A DNA stretch of 64,000 nt, taken from positions 248,001 through 312,000 of the forward strand of contig NZ_CP110136.1 in NCBI RefSeq assembly GCF_025979705.1, given 5' to 3'. Below are positions 35,162 to 44,442 of this stretch, piece after piece (position 1 is the first letter of the stretch; each line of letters opens with the position of its first letter). The notes beneath the pieces were generated by a model that saw only the letters and a program-made list of their open reading frames with translations, had not been told where the DNA came from and did no database searches. The stretch is from Hymenobacter sp. YIM 151858-1 (lineage in GTDB: Bacteria > Bacteroidota > Bacteroidia > Cytophagales > Hymenobacteraceae). Both the position numbers and the translations under genes were made by a program.

Positions 35162-36163
35162 ATGAAAGCTCTTGTTCTCGATGGGGTGGGCCAGCCGCTG
35201 CAACTCCGCGAAGTGCCCACGCCGCAGCCGCAAGCCGGCGAGGTGCTGGTACGCCTGCAAGCCGCCGCCCTCAACCACCGCGACGTCTGGATTCAGAAAG
35301 GCCAGTACGCGGGCCTGCGCTTTCCCATCATTCTGGGCTCCGATGGCGCCGGCACCGTGGCCGACCTAGGCGAAGGCGTGCCGGAAAGCCTGCGCGGCCA
35401 GCAAGTCGTCATCAACCCCGGCCACAACTGGGGCGACAACCCCCGGGCCCAGGGCCGCGATTTTACCATTCTGGGCCTGCCGCACGATGGCACCTTTGCC
35501 GAGTACGTGTGCGTGCCGGCGCGCTACGTGCACCCGCGCCCCGCCCACCTCACGCCCGAGCAAGCGGCCGTGCTGCCGTTGGGGGGCGTTACGGCGTACC
35601 GGGCGCTGTTTACGCGCGGCGGCCTGCAAGCCGGCGAGCGGGTGCTGATTACCGGCATTGGCGGCGGGGTGGCCCTGCTGGCCCTGCAGCTGGCCTTGGC
35701 CGCCGGCGCCGAGGTGTGGGTAACCTCGGGCTCCGACGACAAGCTGGCGCGGGCCTGCGCCCTAGGTGCCCGCGGCGGCATCAGCTACCGGCAGGAGGGG
35801 TGGGGCAGCGCCCTGGCCAAGCAAGCCGGCGCGGGCTTCGATCTGATTATCGACAGCGCCGCCGGCCCCGGCACCGCGCAGCTACTGGAGGCCGCGGCCC
35901 CCGGCGGGCGCATCGTGTTTTACGGCGGCACCACCGGCGCCATTACCCAACTGCCGCCGGCGCGCATCTTCTGGAAACAGCTGAGCCTGATGGGCTCCAC
36001 GATGGGCACCGAAGCAGATTTTGCCGCCTTGCTGCGCCTCGTAGATGACAGCCAGCTGGTACCCTTCGTGGACGCAGTGTTTGCCCTGGCCGAGGGCGAA
36101 AAAGCCCTGCGCCGCCTGGACGAAGGCCAGCAGTTCGGTAAGCTGGTGCTGCAGATAAAATAG
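35162..36163 (+). CDS. Zinc-binding dehydrogenase / quinone oxidoreductase family protein
   Basis: 333 residues of the medium-chain dehydrogenase family. The GroES-like N-terminal domain has 'LNHRDVWIQKGQYAGLRFPIILGSDGAGTV'. The Rossmann domain carries the NAD(P) motif 'GIGGGVALLALQLA' (related to GxGxxG). No full set of structural-zinc cysteines is visible, so this is the quinone-oxidoreductase-like branch. Substrate unknown. The divergent MarR gene suggests control by a reactive or aromatic compound. Start ATG at 35162 follows a short leader. Confidence 0.9.
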   Translation: MKALVLDGVGQPLQLREVPTPQPQAGEVLVRLQAAALNHRDVWIQKGQYAGLRFPIILGSDGAGTVADLGEGVPESLRGQQVVINPGHNWGDNPRAQGRDFTILGLPHDGTFAEYVCVPARYVHPRPAHLTPEQAAVLPLGGVTAYRALFTRGGLQAGERVLITGIGGGVALLALQLALAAGAEVWVTSGSDDKLARACALGARGGISYRQEGWGSALAKQAGAGFDLIIDSAAGPGTAQLLEAAAPGGRIVFYGGTTGAITQLPPARIFWKQLSLMGSTMGTEADFAALLRLVDDSQLVPFVDAVFALAEGEKALRRLDEGQQFGKLVLQIK

Positions 36164-36278
36164 TTTGTAAGTGGTTGTTTTTCAGCGCGAATAAATTGCA
36201 AGCTGAAGTGCTGAAATGGAATGTGCAGCCGGCCCTGGGTGTTTTACTCCTGACACTGAAACAGCAGCCGATACTGAC

Positions 36279-36542
36279 ATGAAAACACCCGCTGAATACC
36301 TCGACATGCCGGTTTTTTACCTTACGTATCCGACGGGTGAAGTAGCCGAGCAAGCCCCCGTGGTTAGCTACGACGACGCCCTGCGCGCCGTGGAAAACGC
36401 CTTGGCCGATGCCGAGAAATACCGCTACCTGCTGATGCGTGCCCTGCGCCGCTCGCAGGAGCCCGAGGGCGGCGTGCCCTTCAGCCCCGCTCCCGAAATC
36501 GGTGCTGATGTGCGGCCCATGTACCCCGACATTGCTGCCTAA
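36279..36542 (+). CDS. Small conserved-looking hypothetical protein
   Basis: 87 residues, 'MKTPAEYLDMPVFYLTYPTGEV', with a helix 'DDALRAVENALADAEKYRYLLMRALRRS'. No named family is recognised. A strong terminator lies 37 bases after the stop and codon use is like the neighbours, so it is likely real. A start 63 bases upstream (36216) is less likely. Confidence 0.7.
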   Translation: MKTPAEYLDMPVFYLTYPTGEVAEQAPVVSYDDALRAVENALADAEKYRYLLMRALRRSQEPEGGVPFSPAPEIGADVRPMYPDIAA

Positions 36543-36578
36543 CCTAGGGCGCTGCTTTGCTGATATTAAACACCCTGT

Positions 36579-36613
36579 AGGCGGCTTCTCACTACGAGAA
36601 GCCGCCTTTTTTT
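36579..36613 (+). terminator. Rho-independent terminator
   Basis: 12-base arms ('aggcggcttctc' with complement) around ACTAC, followed by seven or more T residues. Confidence 0.93.
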
Positions 36614-36789
36614 GCGCCCGAACCGTAGGCTCGCTCAGCCTGTTGCCAACCCGTGCCTGCAGGTTGCACCGCTCGTAAGCAGCAAAAGTTGGCCCTTTGG
36701 CCAACCCATGGCGGGGCGGCCCGCGTATCGGCCGTAAATTGCTGCTTCGTAGCGCACTCTCGAGCCTGTTGCGGGCCAGTCAGTGTCAT

Positions 36790-36797
36790 TACGTTTG
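36790..36797 (+). promoter_or_regulatory. Bacteroidota -7 promoter box
   Basis: TACGTTTG fits TAnnTTTG; TTG at 36769-36771 is 18 bases upstream. The metallophosphoesterase ATG is 21 bases downstream, so the 5' leader is short. Confidence 0.6.
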
Positions 36798-36817
36798 GCA
36801 CAGATGCCTGCTTTCGA

Positions 36818-37951
36818 ATGCCCAATTATTACGCTTTGCTCAAGTATTTCTTTCTGGGGTGGCTGCTGGCCTGCACGTGGCTGGCAGCGCCGGCGCGGGC
36901 CCAGCGCTTTGCGGCCATTGGCGACTACGGCTACGCCGGCACGCCCGAGCGCGACGTGGCTTCGTTGGTGAAAAGCTGGAACCCGCACTTCGTCATCACG
37001 CTCGGCGACAACAACTACGACTACGGCGACTCCACCACCATCGACCAGAACATTGGCCAGTACTACCACGAGTACATCGGCTTTTACAAAGGTCGCTACG
37101 GGCAGGGCTCGTCGTACAACCGGTTTTTCCCGAGCCTCGGCAACCACGACCTGTACACGGCCAACGGCATTCCTTTTCAGCACTACTTCACGCTGCCGGG
37201 CAACGGCCGCTATTACGAGTATCGGCGCGGCAACGTGCATTTTTTTGTGCTGAACAGCGACCCGGCCGAGCCCCACGGCGTAGCCAGCACCTCGGTGCAG
37301 GCTCAGTGGCTGAAGCGGCGCCTGGCCGCGGCCCGCGCCCCCTGGAAAGTGGTGTACTTCCACCACGCGCCGTACTCCTCGGGCAAGCACGGCAGCACCA
37401 CGTTCATGCAGTGGCCTTTCAAGGAATGGGGTGCCTCGGTGGTGCTGGCCGGCCACGACCACCACTACGAGCGCCTGGTGGTGGAGGGCTTACCGTATTT
37501 CGTAAACGGCCTGGGCGGGCGCAACATCTACAACCTGAACCCCCAGCGCACCGTGCCCGGCAGCCGCGTGCGCTACAACGCCGACTACGGCGCCATGCTC
37601 ATGCAGGCCTCGGCCGACACGCTGCGCCTCGAGTTTTACACCCGCCGCGGCCAGCGCATCGATTCGTATACCCTGGGCAAGGGCTTGCCCCTCGAAGGCA
37701 CCTTGTACCCGCCGGCTCCCAACCCGTTTAGCGGTTCTACGGAGCTGGCGTTTGCCGTGCCCGAGCCCGGGCGGGTGCAAATTCGGGTGCTGAACATGCT
37801 AGGGCAGGAGGTAGCCACGCTGTTTGATGCCGAGGTGCGCGCCGGCAAGCGCCAGCTCAGGTGGTACCAAGGCTCGCTGAAAGCGGGTATTTACCAAGTG
37901 GTGATGACCAGCCCCAGCGGCAAGGTTACGGTACGCGCCGAAGTACTGTAG
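36818..37951 (+). CDS. Secreted metallophosphoesterase with T9SS C-terminal sorting domain
   Basis: 377 residues. Signal peptide ends 'APARAQ'. The calcineurin-like fold is shown by 'AIGDYGYAG' (D-x-G), 'LGDNNYDYG' (GDxxY), 'SLGNHD' (GNHD), 'YFHHAPYSS' and 'LAGHDHHYER' (GHDH), the full set of two-metal ligands. The last 85 residues ('LYPPAPNPFSGSTELAFAVPE' to 'GKVTVRAEVL') are a type A T9SS sorting domain. The enzyme is probably secreted to the cell surface and may be a purple-acid-type phosphatase. Substrate unknown. Its 3' end overlaps the convergent FAD gene by 26 bases. Confidence 0.94.
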   Translation: MPNYYALLKYFFLGWLLACTWLAAPARAQRFAAIGDYGYAGTPERDVASLVKSWNPHFVITLGDNNYDYGDSTTIDQNIGQYYHEYIGFYKGRYGQGSSYNRFFPSLGNHDLYTANGIPFQHYFTLPGNGRYYEYRRGNVHFFVLNSDPAEPHGVASTSVQAQWLKRRLAAARAPWKVVYFHHAPYSSGKHGSTTFMQWPFKEWGASVVLAGHDHHYERLVVEGLPYFVNGLGGRNIYNLNPQRTVPGSRVRYNADYGAMLMQASADTLRLEFYTRRGQRIDSYTLGKGLPLEGTLYPPAPNPFSGSTELAFAVPEPGRVQIRVLNMLGQEVATLFDAEVRAGKRQLRWYQGSLKAGIYQVVMTSPSGKVTVRAEVL

Positions 37952-39356
37952 CCGACTCGGGGTGGTTGCCGGCCAGGCGTTGGGCCAGCACCGCAGCCAA
38001 ATCGGCGGCTTGCTGGCGCAGCTCCGGCACCGCCGTCGACTCGAACCACAACGGGCGCAGGCTAGGACCTAGGGTGAACAAGTGCTCCGAAGGGATGCCC
38101 ATGCTATCGAGCAAAGCTCCTTCAACAGAAGTTTGGATGCCCAGGCGCATGGAGTCGGGCACGAGCAGGCCGGCGTGGCGCAGCTGCACAATAAGCGGAT
38201 CGTTGAGCTGCTGGTAGTCCATCAGCGGGCCGGTGCACAGTACCACATGGTCGGCCTGCAGCCATTGGTGGTTGTGGTCGTGGCGGATTTGCACGGCCAG
38301 CTGCTCGTTGCGGCCCTCGATGTGCCGCACGCGGCCCTTTTCCACTTGCAGGCGGCCGCTACCGAGCAGCTCGCGGAGCACGGCGGCGTTTTGCGGCGGG
38401 TTGCGGTGCCGCAGCGTCGACCACAAGGTGGCCAAATGGCGCATAAAGCGTTGCTGCTCGGGCCGGGGCCAGTTGGCCCAAATGTGCCCTAGGTCGGGGC
38501 GCAGGGCATCGAGCACGGCCCGCCAGTTGTAGCCCTGGGCGGCGCCTTGGGTTACGTGCCGGCGCACCACGCGCAGCACTTCAGTTACGGTGCGCAGGCC
38601 AGCTATTTCCGAGGCGTAGTAGTTGGGGTAGGGGGCTACGGCCGTTTCGGTGTGGGCTACGGGCCAGCGGCCGTGGCGCGATACGGCCAGCAAGGGGCCG
38701 CGGTGCCCGTCGGCCCGCAAGGCCATCAGTACATCAACGGAGGTGAGGCCGGTGCCAATCAGCAGCACCGACTCCTCGGGGCCGATGTTGCGCAGCGCGC
38801 CGGGCGCCCACGGGTTGGCATGGAAGTGCGGGTGCTGGTGGTAACCGGTATCGGGCCGCACGGGCATGCTGGGCGGAAAATTACCTAGGGCCAGCACCAC
38901 CGTGTTGGCATTCAGCTCGCGGCCGTCGTCGAGGGTTACGCGCATCAGGCAGCCACCGGCAGCGGGTGCGGCGGCTACCGCGCGGTTGGCCAGCCACTGC
39001 ACGCGCACCCCGTTGATGGCCGTGTTCTCCAACGCTGCCTGCACCAGGCCCTCGATGTAGCGGCCGTAGGTTTGGCGCGGGCAAAAGCCGTACTCACCCT
39101 CGGCAATGCCGTTTTGCTTCAGCCACTCCACAAAGTGGTTGGGCTGATCGGGAAAGGCGCTCAGGCCCTGGCTGCGCACGTTCAGCAGCCACTCGGGCCG
39201 GTCGTTGGTGTAGGCGGTGCCGGGGCCGAGCCGCTCGCGCGGCTCCACCACCACCACATCGAGCGGCCAGGGGCCGCCGGGCAGGCGCGTAAGCTGCACG
39301 GCCAGCAGGCTGCCCGCTACTCCGCCCCCAACAATGACAATGGTACGCCGCGTCAT
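37926..39356 (-). CDS. FAD/NAD(P)-binding protein
   Basis: 476 residues. The N-terminal dinucleotide motif 'IVIVGGGVAGSLLAVQL' (GxGxxG) and the following 'DVVVVEPRERLGPGTAYTNDRPEWLLNVRSQGLSAFP' place it with the FAD-NAD(P)-binding family of HpnW-like/lysine-N-oxygenase-like flavoproteins found in Bacteroidota. 'TVVLALGNFPP' and 'ESVLLIGTGLTSVDVLMALRADGHRGPLLAVSRHGRWP' are the second NAD(P) site. Substrate unknown. The ATG at 39356 gives the natural MTRRTIVIVGGG start; another ATG is 9 bases upstream. Confidence 0.87.
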   Translation of the reverse strand: MTRRTIVIVGGGVAGSLLAVQLTRLPGGPWPLDVVVVEPRERLGPGTAYTNDRPEWLLNVRSQGLSAFPDQPNHFVEWLKQNGIAEGEYGFCPRQTYGRYIEGLVQAALENTAINGVRVQWLANRAVAAAPAAGGCLMRVTLDDGRELNANTVVLALGNFPPSMPVRPDTGYHQHPHFHANPWAPGALRNIGPEESVLLIGTGLTSVDVLMALRADGHRGPLLAVSRHGRWPVAHTETAVAPYPNYYASEIAGLRTVTEVLRVVRRHVTQGAAQGYNWRAVLDALRPDLGHIWANWPRPEQQRFMRHLATLWSTLRHRNPPQNAAVLRELLGSGRLQVEKGRVRHIEGRNEQLAVQIRHDHNHQWLQADHVVLCTGPLMDYQQLNDPLIVQLRHAGLLVPDSMRLGIQTSVEGALLDSMGIPSEHLFTLGPSLRPLWFESTAVPELRQQAADLAAVLAQRLAGNHPESATVLRRVP

Positions 39357-39463
39357 ACAAAGCATTGTAAGTCCAAGATTATCTTGGCTATGAGTCCGAA
39401 AAAAGGAAATTTTCCGGACTCTGCCTACCTGGGGCTTACAGGCAGCGGGCGCGGCAGGCCGGG

Positions 39464-40429
39464 CTACAGATACGCGTTCGGCACCAAAAAGTCGCGCACG
39501 TACTCGCTGATGCCGTCTTCGAGGCGCGTGAAAGGCCGCGCGTAGCCAATGCTGCGCAGCTTGCTCATGTCGGCCTGCGTGAAGTATTGGTAGGTGTCGC
39601 GAATGTCCTCCGGCGTGTCCTTGAACTTGATATCGGCCGTTTTATCGAGCGCGGCAAAGGTGTTCAGGGCCAGGTCGAGGAAAGTGCGGGCTTCGCCGGT
39701 GCCCAGGTTGTAGATGCCCGAGTTGCGGCGGTGGTGCATCAGGAAGATGCACACGTCGGTGAGGTCGCGCACGTAAATGAAGTCGCGCATCTGCTCGCCG
39801 TCGGCAAACTTGGGGTTGTGCGAGCGGAACAGCTCCATCGAGCCCGTGCGCTGCACCTGCTGAAAGGTGTGGAATATCACCGAAGCCATGCGGCCCTTGT
39901 GGTATTCGTTGGGGCCGTACACGTTGAAGAACTTCAGGCCCGCCCAGAAAAACGGCTTCTCTTCCTGCTGAATGGCCCAATTGTCGAAGTCGTTTTTCGA
40001 GTCGCCATAGGGGTTGAGCGGGCGCAGCAGCGGCAGCAGGGCTTCGTCGTCGGAGTAGCCGAGCGTGCCCGAGCCGTAGGTAGCCGCCGACGAGGCATAG
40101 ACCAGCGGCAGCTGGTAACGCACGCAGGCCTGCCACATCTGCTTCGAGTAGTTCAGGTTCAGCAAATCGAACACGGCTTTGTCTTGCTCGGCCGTATCGG
40201 TGCGGGCGCCCAGGTGGAAGATGAACTCCACCTGCTCGTGGTTCTTATCAAGCCACTCGAAGAACTCGTTGCGGTCTACGAACTCGCGCAGGCGCTTGCC
40301 TTTCAGGTTCGGCATCTTCTTCTCCACCGAGAAGTTATCCACCGCCACCACGTCGTTGAAGCCATCGGCATTGAGCCGGCTTACCATGCAGCTGCCGATA
40401 AAGCCCGCTGCGCCCGTCACGATAATCAT
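39464..40429 (-). CDS. hldD: ADP-L-glycero-D-manno-heptose-6-epimerase
   Basis: 321 residues. An extended short-chain dehydrogenase with the NADP motif GAAGFIGS at residues 6-13 and the catalytic Ser/Tyr/Lys pattern 'YASSAATYG' and 'YGDSKNDFD' (YxxxK as Tyr-Gly-Asp-Ser-Lys). Family features include 'HLGARTDTAE', 'VYGPNEYHKGRMASV' and 'FADGEQMRDFIYVRDL'. It converts ADP-D-glycero- to ADP-L-glycero-manno-heptose for the LPS inner core, in the cytoplasm. lpxB elsewhere in the window fits an LPS-making organism. Length agrees with the family. Confidence 0.96.
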   Translation of the reverse strand: MIIVTGAAGFIGSCMVSRLNADGFNDVVAVDNFSVEKKMPNLKGKRLREFVDRNEFFEWLDKNHEQVEFIFHLGARTDTAEQDKAVFDLLNLNYSKQMWQACVRYQLPLVYASSAATYGSGTLGYSDDEALLPLLRPLNPYGDSKNDFDNWAIQQEEKPFFWAGLKFFNVYGPNEYHKGRMASVIFHTFQQVQRTGSMELFRSHNPKFADGEQMRDFIYVRDLTDVCIFLMHHRRNSGIYNLGTGEARTFLDLALNTFAALDKTADIKFKDTPEDIRDTYQYFTQADMSKLRSIGYARPFTRLEDGISEYVRDFLVPNAYL

Positions 40430-40455
40430 AAGCTCAGATGTCGTTTTCTGTGGGG

Positions 40456-40463
40456 CAAAGGTA
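40456..40463 (-). promoter_or_regulatory. Promoter -7 box for hldD
   Basis: On the minus strand this reads TACCTTTG, a full match to TAnnTTTG, 27 bases before the hldD ATG. Confidence 0.6.
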
Positions 40464-40552
40464 GGGCAGCCGATGGCAATGCACGACTAGCTGCGCGGCG
40501 CCGTGCGCAAATGCTGCGGCGCCGCGTGTGGCTCCGCGCCTCATCGAGGCAA

Positions 40553-40590
40553 AAAAGCCTGCCGGCACCTAGGGCGCCGGCAGGCTTATC
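40553..40590. terminator. Hairpin between dps and hldD
   Basis: 'aagcctgccggc' with its complement 'gccggcaggctt', loop containing CCTAGG. On the minus strand it lies after the dps stop (40629), so it probably ends dps. Confidence 0.75.
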
Positions 40591-40628
40591 GGTTGGTTGC
40601 GAGTGGTTTACTGCCTGCGGTAATGGGG

Positions 40629-41099
40629 TTAGAGGTTCAGCGAGGCGCTGTACATCCACACCGTTTTCTCCTGCTCCCGAATGTAGTCGCTCATCAGCGC
40701 GCCGGTGCCTTCGTCGTTGGCCTCGCCGGCCAGCTCCAGCAGCTGGCGCTCCAGTATCAGCAAGGCCTGAAAGTTCTCGACCACGGTGCGCACGGCGGCG
40801 TTGCCTTCCGAAACGTTGGTGGCCTCCTTGATGGTAGCGGTGCGCACGTAATCGGTAAACGAGTGCAGGGGGCGGTGGCCCAGCGTGAGGATGCGCTCGG
40901 CTATTTCGTCGATTTTCACGAGGGCATCGGTATACAGCTCCTCAAACTTGGCGTGCAGCTCGAAAAACTTCTCGCCCTTGATATTCCAGTGAAAGCCGCG
41001 GGTGTTGATGTAGAAAATCTGGTAGTTGGCGAGCAGGGTGTTCAGGCCCGAGGCAAGCTCCTGCGCCTGAGCCGAGTCTAAACCGATGTGGTTCTTCAT
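40629..41099 (-). CDS. dps: Dps-family DNA-protection ferritin-like protein
   Basis: 156 residues. The ferroxidase site residues sit in 'NYQIFYINTRGFHWNIKGEKFFELHAKFEELYTDALVKIDEIAERIL', with His, Asp and Glu as in Dps (H-W-x(10-14)-F-x(3)-H-x(3)-E-x(6)-D-x(3)-E-R). Dps forms a 12-mer that oxidises and stores iron and shields DNA. The start ATG at 41099 gives the usual length; a longer frame to 41219 is not family-like. Confidence 0.95.
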   Translation of the reverse strand: MKNHIGLDSAQAQELASGLNTLLANYQIFYINTRGFHWNIKGEKFFELHAKFEELYTDALVKIDEIAERILTLGHRPLHSFTDYVRTATIKEATNVSEGNAAVRTVVENFQALLILERQLLELAGEANDEGTGALMSDYIREQEKTVWMYSASLNL

Positions 41100-41302
41100 G
41101 TGCGTGTTTGGAATGGAATGAGTAAAGATCCGTGGCAACCCCGGCGCTGCGCCGGCCGGCTGCTCCTTGGTGCATAAGCAAATCGGGGCACCTAGGGTTA
41201 CGCCCGGCGCCGATGCCAAAGCTCTACGCTGGGCCGGGCGCTTGGTTTTGGCCGAGTTGCCGGGCGGCCGCGCATGCCCGAAAAAGGGCCCGAAGTTTCC
41301 GC

Positions 41303-41310
41303 TACCTTTG
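41303..41310 (+). promoter_or_regulatory. Promoter -7 box of the cobalamin operon
   Basis: TACCTTTG, about 35 bases before the riboswitch begins and correctly placed to transcribe it. No TTG at the -33 position. Confidence 0.6.
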
Positions 41311-41344
41311 GCGCACTGTTTCTTGGTTGACTTTGCAACCAGAC

Positions 41345-41520
41345 AGCGGCAGGTGCCCGGCCCTAGGTCGGGCTTAAAAAGGGAATCGGGTGCAACTCCC
41401 GAACAGACGCGCTACTGTAAGTACCCGCTAGCCAAGTCTTTTCGAGCAAGCCATTGCCCCGCTCCCAGGGGCGAGAAGGCCGAGAAGATGGTACAAGTCA
41501 GGAGACCTGCCCGCCGCTGC
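41345..41520 (+). ncRNA. Cobalamin (B12) riboswitch
   Basis: The leader has the landmarks of the class I cobalamin element in order: 'aggtgccc' (from 41351), the core 'gggaatcgggtgcaactccc' with 'gaacagacgcgctactgtaa', 'gccaagtc', and the B12 box 'agtcaggagacctgcc' at 41496-41511. It lies upstream of cobT, cobS and cobC, the usual target. It should lower expression when adenosylcobalamin is abundant. A CCTAGG sits in an early loop (41362). Confidence 0.95.
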
Positions 41521-41655
41521 TTGGGTGACGCCTTCGCGCCTACAAGGCCGTCATCAGGTAAGAAAAGCAGCGGTTATGCGCTGTTGTGCAGCCGCTTGGC
41601 AGAGCTGCATCAGCACCGTTCGGTGCCTTGCCTGTTGGCTCCGGAGGAAAGCAGA

Positions 41656-41724
41656 ATGCGCACGGTAATGCAGCCGGGCAGCAGGTATCCGGCAGCCTTC
41701 GGGCCAGCCTTTTCTTCTGCTTGA
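41656..41724 (+). CDS. Possible leader peptide between riboswitch and cobT
   Basis: A 22-codon frame ([16 protein letters not shown]...) begins seven bases after a good ribosome site (ggagg) and stops with TGA at 41722-41724, overlapping the cobT ATG at 41724 (TGATG). cobT itself has no ribosome site of its own. Translation of this short frame could therefore feed ribosomes into cobT. No homologue is recognised and chance is possible. Confidence 0.4.
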   Translation: MRTVMQPGSRYPAAFGPAFSSA

Positions 41725-42830
41725 TGACGTCTCCTTTCCCGGGTTCTTCCGACCTGTTTGCCCTGCCCGTGCCGCCGCTGGTGCCGGCCGGTAGCCCGCT
41801 GCCCGCCGCCGTGCAGCACCGCATCGATACCAAAACCAAACCCCTGGGTGCCCTAGGTCAGCTCGAGGACTTGGCCCGGCAGGCCAGCTTGGTGCAGCAA
41901 ACCTTGACACCTGAGCTTCGGCAGCCGCACCTGCTCGTATTCGCCGCCGACCAAGGCATTGCTGCCGAAGGCGTAAGCCCATACCCCGCCGAGGTAACCG
42001 GCCAAATGGTGCGCAATTTCGCCGCGGGCGGGGCGGCCATCAACGTGTTCTGCCGGCAGCATGGCCTTGCGCTGCAGGTAATAAACGCCGGCGTGGCCAG
42101 CGACCTCGCCGACGTGCCCGGCGTGCGCGACGCCAGGGTAGGAGCCGGCACCCGCAGCTTCCTGCACCAACCAGCCATGTCAGCAGCTGAGTGCCAGCAA
42201 GCCCTGAATGCCGGTGCGGCCATCGTCGATGAGCTGCACGCCGCCGGCTGCAACGTAGTGGGCTTCGGCGAAATGGGTATTGGCAACACCTCGTCGGCGG
42301 CGGTGCTGCTGCATGTGCTCACGGGGCTGCCGTTGGCGCAGTGCGTAGGCCGCGGCACCGGCCTCGACGATGCCGGCCTGCAGCATAAGCTTGCGGTGCT
42401 TACCCAAGCTGTAGCCGCTCACCCCGAAGTATCGGCCCGCAACCCCTTACAGGTGCTAGCCACGTTTGGCGGCTTCGAAATAGCCCAGCTTTGCGGTGCC
42501 ATGTACCGCGCCGCTGCCCGGCGCATGTTGGTGCTGGTCGATGGTTTTATCGTAAGTGCCGCCCTGTTGGTAGCGGCCCGCCTCGAGCCCGCTGTGCTCG
42601 ACTATTGTGTGTTCTGCACTCAATCGGCCGAGGCTGGGCACCGCCATTTGCTGGCCGCCCTAGGTGCCCGCCCGCTGTTGCAGCTGGGCTTGCGCCTGGG
42701 CGAGGGCACCGGCTGCGCTTTGGCGTACCCCTTGGTGCAGTCGGCCGTGGCCTTCCTCAACGAAATGGCCTCCTTCGAAAGCGCTGGCGTAAGCACTGCC
42801 ACCGAAGCTACAGCCTCCGAAGCCCGATGA
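41724..42830 (+). CDS. cobT: Nicotinate-nucleotide--dimethylbenzimidazole phosphoribosyltransferase
   Basis: 368 residues. Family landmarks: '[19 protein letters not shown]' (KPxGSLGxLE), '[24 protein letters not shown]', '[14 protein letters not shown]' and the catalytic glutamate in '[11 protein letters not shown]' (Glu327). CobT makes alpha-ribazole phosphate from nicotinate mononucleotide and DMB, giving the lower ligand of B12. It overlaps cobS by ATGA. Regulated by the upstream riboswitch. Confidence 0.97.
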   Translation: MTSPFPGSSDLFALPVPPLVPAGSPLPAAVQHRIDTKTKPLGALGQLEDLARQASLVQQTLTPELRQPHLLVFAADQGIAAEGVSPYPAEVTGQMVRNFAAGGAAINVFCRQHGLALQVINAGVASDLADVPGVRDARVGAGTRSFLHQPAMSAAECQQALNAGAAIVDELHAAGCNVVGFGEMGIGNTSSAAVLLHVLTGLPLAQCVGRGTGLDDAGLQHKLAVLTQAVAAHPEVSARNPLQVLATFGGFEIAQLCGAMYRAAARRMLVLVDGFIVSAALLVAARLEPAVLDYCVFCTQSAEAGHRHLLAALGARPLLQLGLRLGEGTGCALAYPLVQSAVAFLNEMASFESAGVSTATEATASEAR

Positions 42831-43627
42831 AACAGTGGCTTCGCACCCAAGTAGAGCTGCTGCTGACGGCCGTAATGTTCTACACCCGCATACCTTGCCC
42901 CAGCTGGATTGGCCACTCCGAGGAGCTGCTCAACCGCTCCACCATCTATTTTCCGCTGATTGGCTGGCTGGTGGGCGCGGCTTCGGCCGTGGTGTACCTA
43001 GGGGCGGCTTACCTGTGGGGCTCGGCCATTGGCTTGCTCCTGAGCATGGTGGCCTCGGTGCTGATTACCGGGGCTTTCCACGAGGATGGCTTTGCTGATG
43101 TGTGCGACGGTTTTGGGGGTGGCTGGACGAGCGGCCGCATCCTCGAAATCATGAAAGACAGCCGCGTGGGTACCTACGGCGTGGTGGGCTTGGGCTTGCT
43201 GATGGCAACCAAATTTGGTTCGTTGTACCAGGTTAGCAACGCCGAATCGGCCATCCGGGCATCCATACCGGTATTACTGCTGGTAGCACATCCGCTTAGC
43301 CGCCTTACGGCCCTCAGCTTCGTGTTCACGCATCAGTACGCCCGCGAAAACGACGACGCCAAAGCCAAACCCGTAGCTAAGGCCCTCGACCTAGGTCGGC
43401 TGCTGACGGCCAGCGCCTGGGGCCTGCTGCCATTGCTAGCGTGGATGGCCTACGCCCAAAACCCGGGCATGCTGCTGGTGCTGCTACCATTAGCCATTCT
43501 GCAAGTGGTGCTGGGTCGGTGGTTTCAGCGCTGGATTGGCGGCTACACCGGCGACTGCCTCGGCGCTACCCAGCAACTGGCCGAGGTGGTTATTTACTTG
43601 TTCTTCACCGCTAGCATCTGGTTCTGA
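42827..43627 (+). CDS. cobS: Adenosylcobinamide-GDP ribazoletransferase
   Basis: 266 residues, several membrane helices. CobS signatures include '[10 protein letters not shown]', '[18 protein letters not shown]' (H-x-D-G-x-A-D-x-x-D metal site), and '[18 protein letters not shown]'. It joins alpha-ribazole to adenosylcobinamide-GDP in the last step of B12 assembly at the inner membrane. It overlaps cobT by ATGA and cobC by TGATG. Confidence 0.97.
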   Translation: MKQWLRTQVELLLTAVMFYTRIPCPSWIGHSEELLNRSTIYFPLIGWLVGAASAVVYLGAAYLWGSAIGLLLSMVASVLITGAFHEDGFADVCDGFGGGWTSGRILEIMKDSRVGTYGVVGLGLLMATKFGSLYQVSNAESAIRASIPVLLLVAHPLSRLTALSFVFTHQYARENDDAKAKPVAKALDLGRLLTASAWGLLPLLAWMAYAQNPGMLLVLLPLAILQVVLGRWFQRWIGGYTGDCLGATQQLAEVVIYLFFTASIWF

Positions 43628-44211
43628 TGGCCTCTCCGCTGCTCGACGTTTACCTGATTCGCCACACTGCCGTGGCTACACCCGGCCTCTGCTACGGCCA
43701 CCACGATGTGGGCCTGGCCGAAAGTTTTGCCGATGAGGTAGCCGCGCTCCAAACCAAGCTGCCCACAGCGCCGGAACAAGGTTTTCAAGCGTTTACCAGT
43801 CCGTCGACGCGGTGCCGGCAGCTGGCCCACACCGTTGCCAACAGCGCCGTCCTCGACGAACGCCTGCGCGAAATGCACTTCGGCGCCTGGGAAAACCGCG
43901 CGTGGGCCGAGCTGCCCGAAGCCGAGCTTACGCCCTGGATGGCCGACTACGTAAGCGTAGCGCCGCCCGCCGGCGAAACCTTCCAGCAGCTGCAAGACCG
44001 CGCCACCGCATTTCTGGCCGAGCTGCCGCAACTCTCACCCGAAGCCGGACCGGTGCTGGTGTTCACCCACGGCGGCGTAATCCGGGCTCTGTTGGCGCAC
44101 TGCCTGGGCTACCCGCTGCGCAATGCCTTTCAGGTTACCATCGATTTCGGCTCCGTTACCCAGCTCACGCACCAACACGGGCGCTGGCAGGTGCGCACCG
44201 TCAACCGCTGA
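43627..44211 (+). CDS. cobC: Histidine phosphatase, probable alpha-ribazole phosphatase
   Basis: 194 residues of the phosphoglycerate-mutase-like histidine phosphatase family. The phosphorylated His is in 'LIRHT' (Arg12, His13) and the second catalytic His in 'VFTHGGVIRALL'. 'YCGHHDVGL'-like substrate region (here 'CYGHHDVGL') is typical for CobC. In context it removes phosphate from alpha-ribazole-5'-phosphate. The family alone cannot prove the substrate; the operon position does most of the work. Confidence 0.9.
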   Translation: MASPLLDVYLIRHTAVATPGLCYGHHDVGLAESFADEVAALQTKLPTAPEQGFQAFTSPSTRCRQLAHTVANSAVLDERLREMHFGAWENRAWAELPEAELTPWMADYVSVAPPAGETFQQLQDRATAFLAELPQLSPEAGPVLVFTHGGVIRALLAHCLGYPLRNAFQVTIDFGSVTQLTHQHGRWQVRTVNR

Positions 44212-44250
44212 CCCGTTCCCCTAATGTGTGTGAACAGTCAGCAAAAAGAA

Positions 44251-44370
44251 CGTCATGCTGAGCGCAGTCGAAAGGTCGGCGTAGCCAAGCATCTCTACTG
44301 CTTCGCCAGATAGTAGAATGTTATCAGCAAGGAGGCTTGGCAACGCCTTGGTGCGGTTCGACAAGCTCTG
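44251..44370. repeat. Degraded copy of the TCATGCTGAGC repeat family
   Basis: Starts 'cgtcatgctgagcgcagtcga', includes the 17-mer 'aaggtcggcgtagccaa' found also at 17.7 kb and a loop 'gccagatagtagaatg' related to the 10.1 kb copy. Right arm has decayed ('ggttcgacaagctctg'). Confidence 0.75.
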
Positions 44371-44442
44371 AAAGTTTTTTGCATTCGCCTTCCACATTCC
44401 CCTAGGTCCATAACCGCGCACCTTCTCCCCACACCTGCGCGC

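Noticed and set aside
41167-41655. Open frame running through the B12 riboswitch
   Set aside because: The RNA structure explains the sequence. Only the last 22 codons, with their own ribosome site, are kept as a tentative leader peptide.
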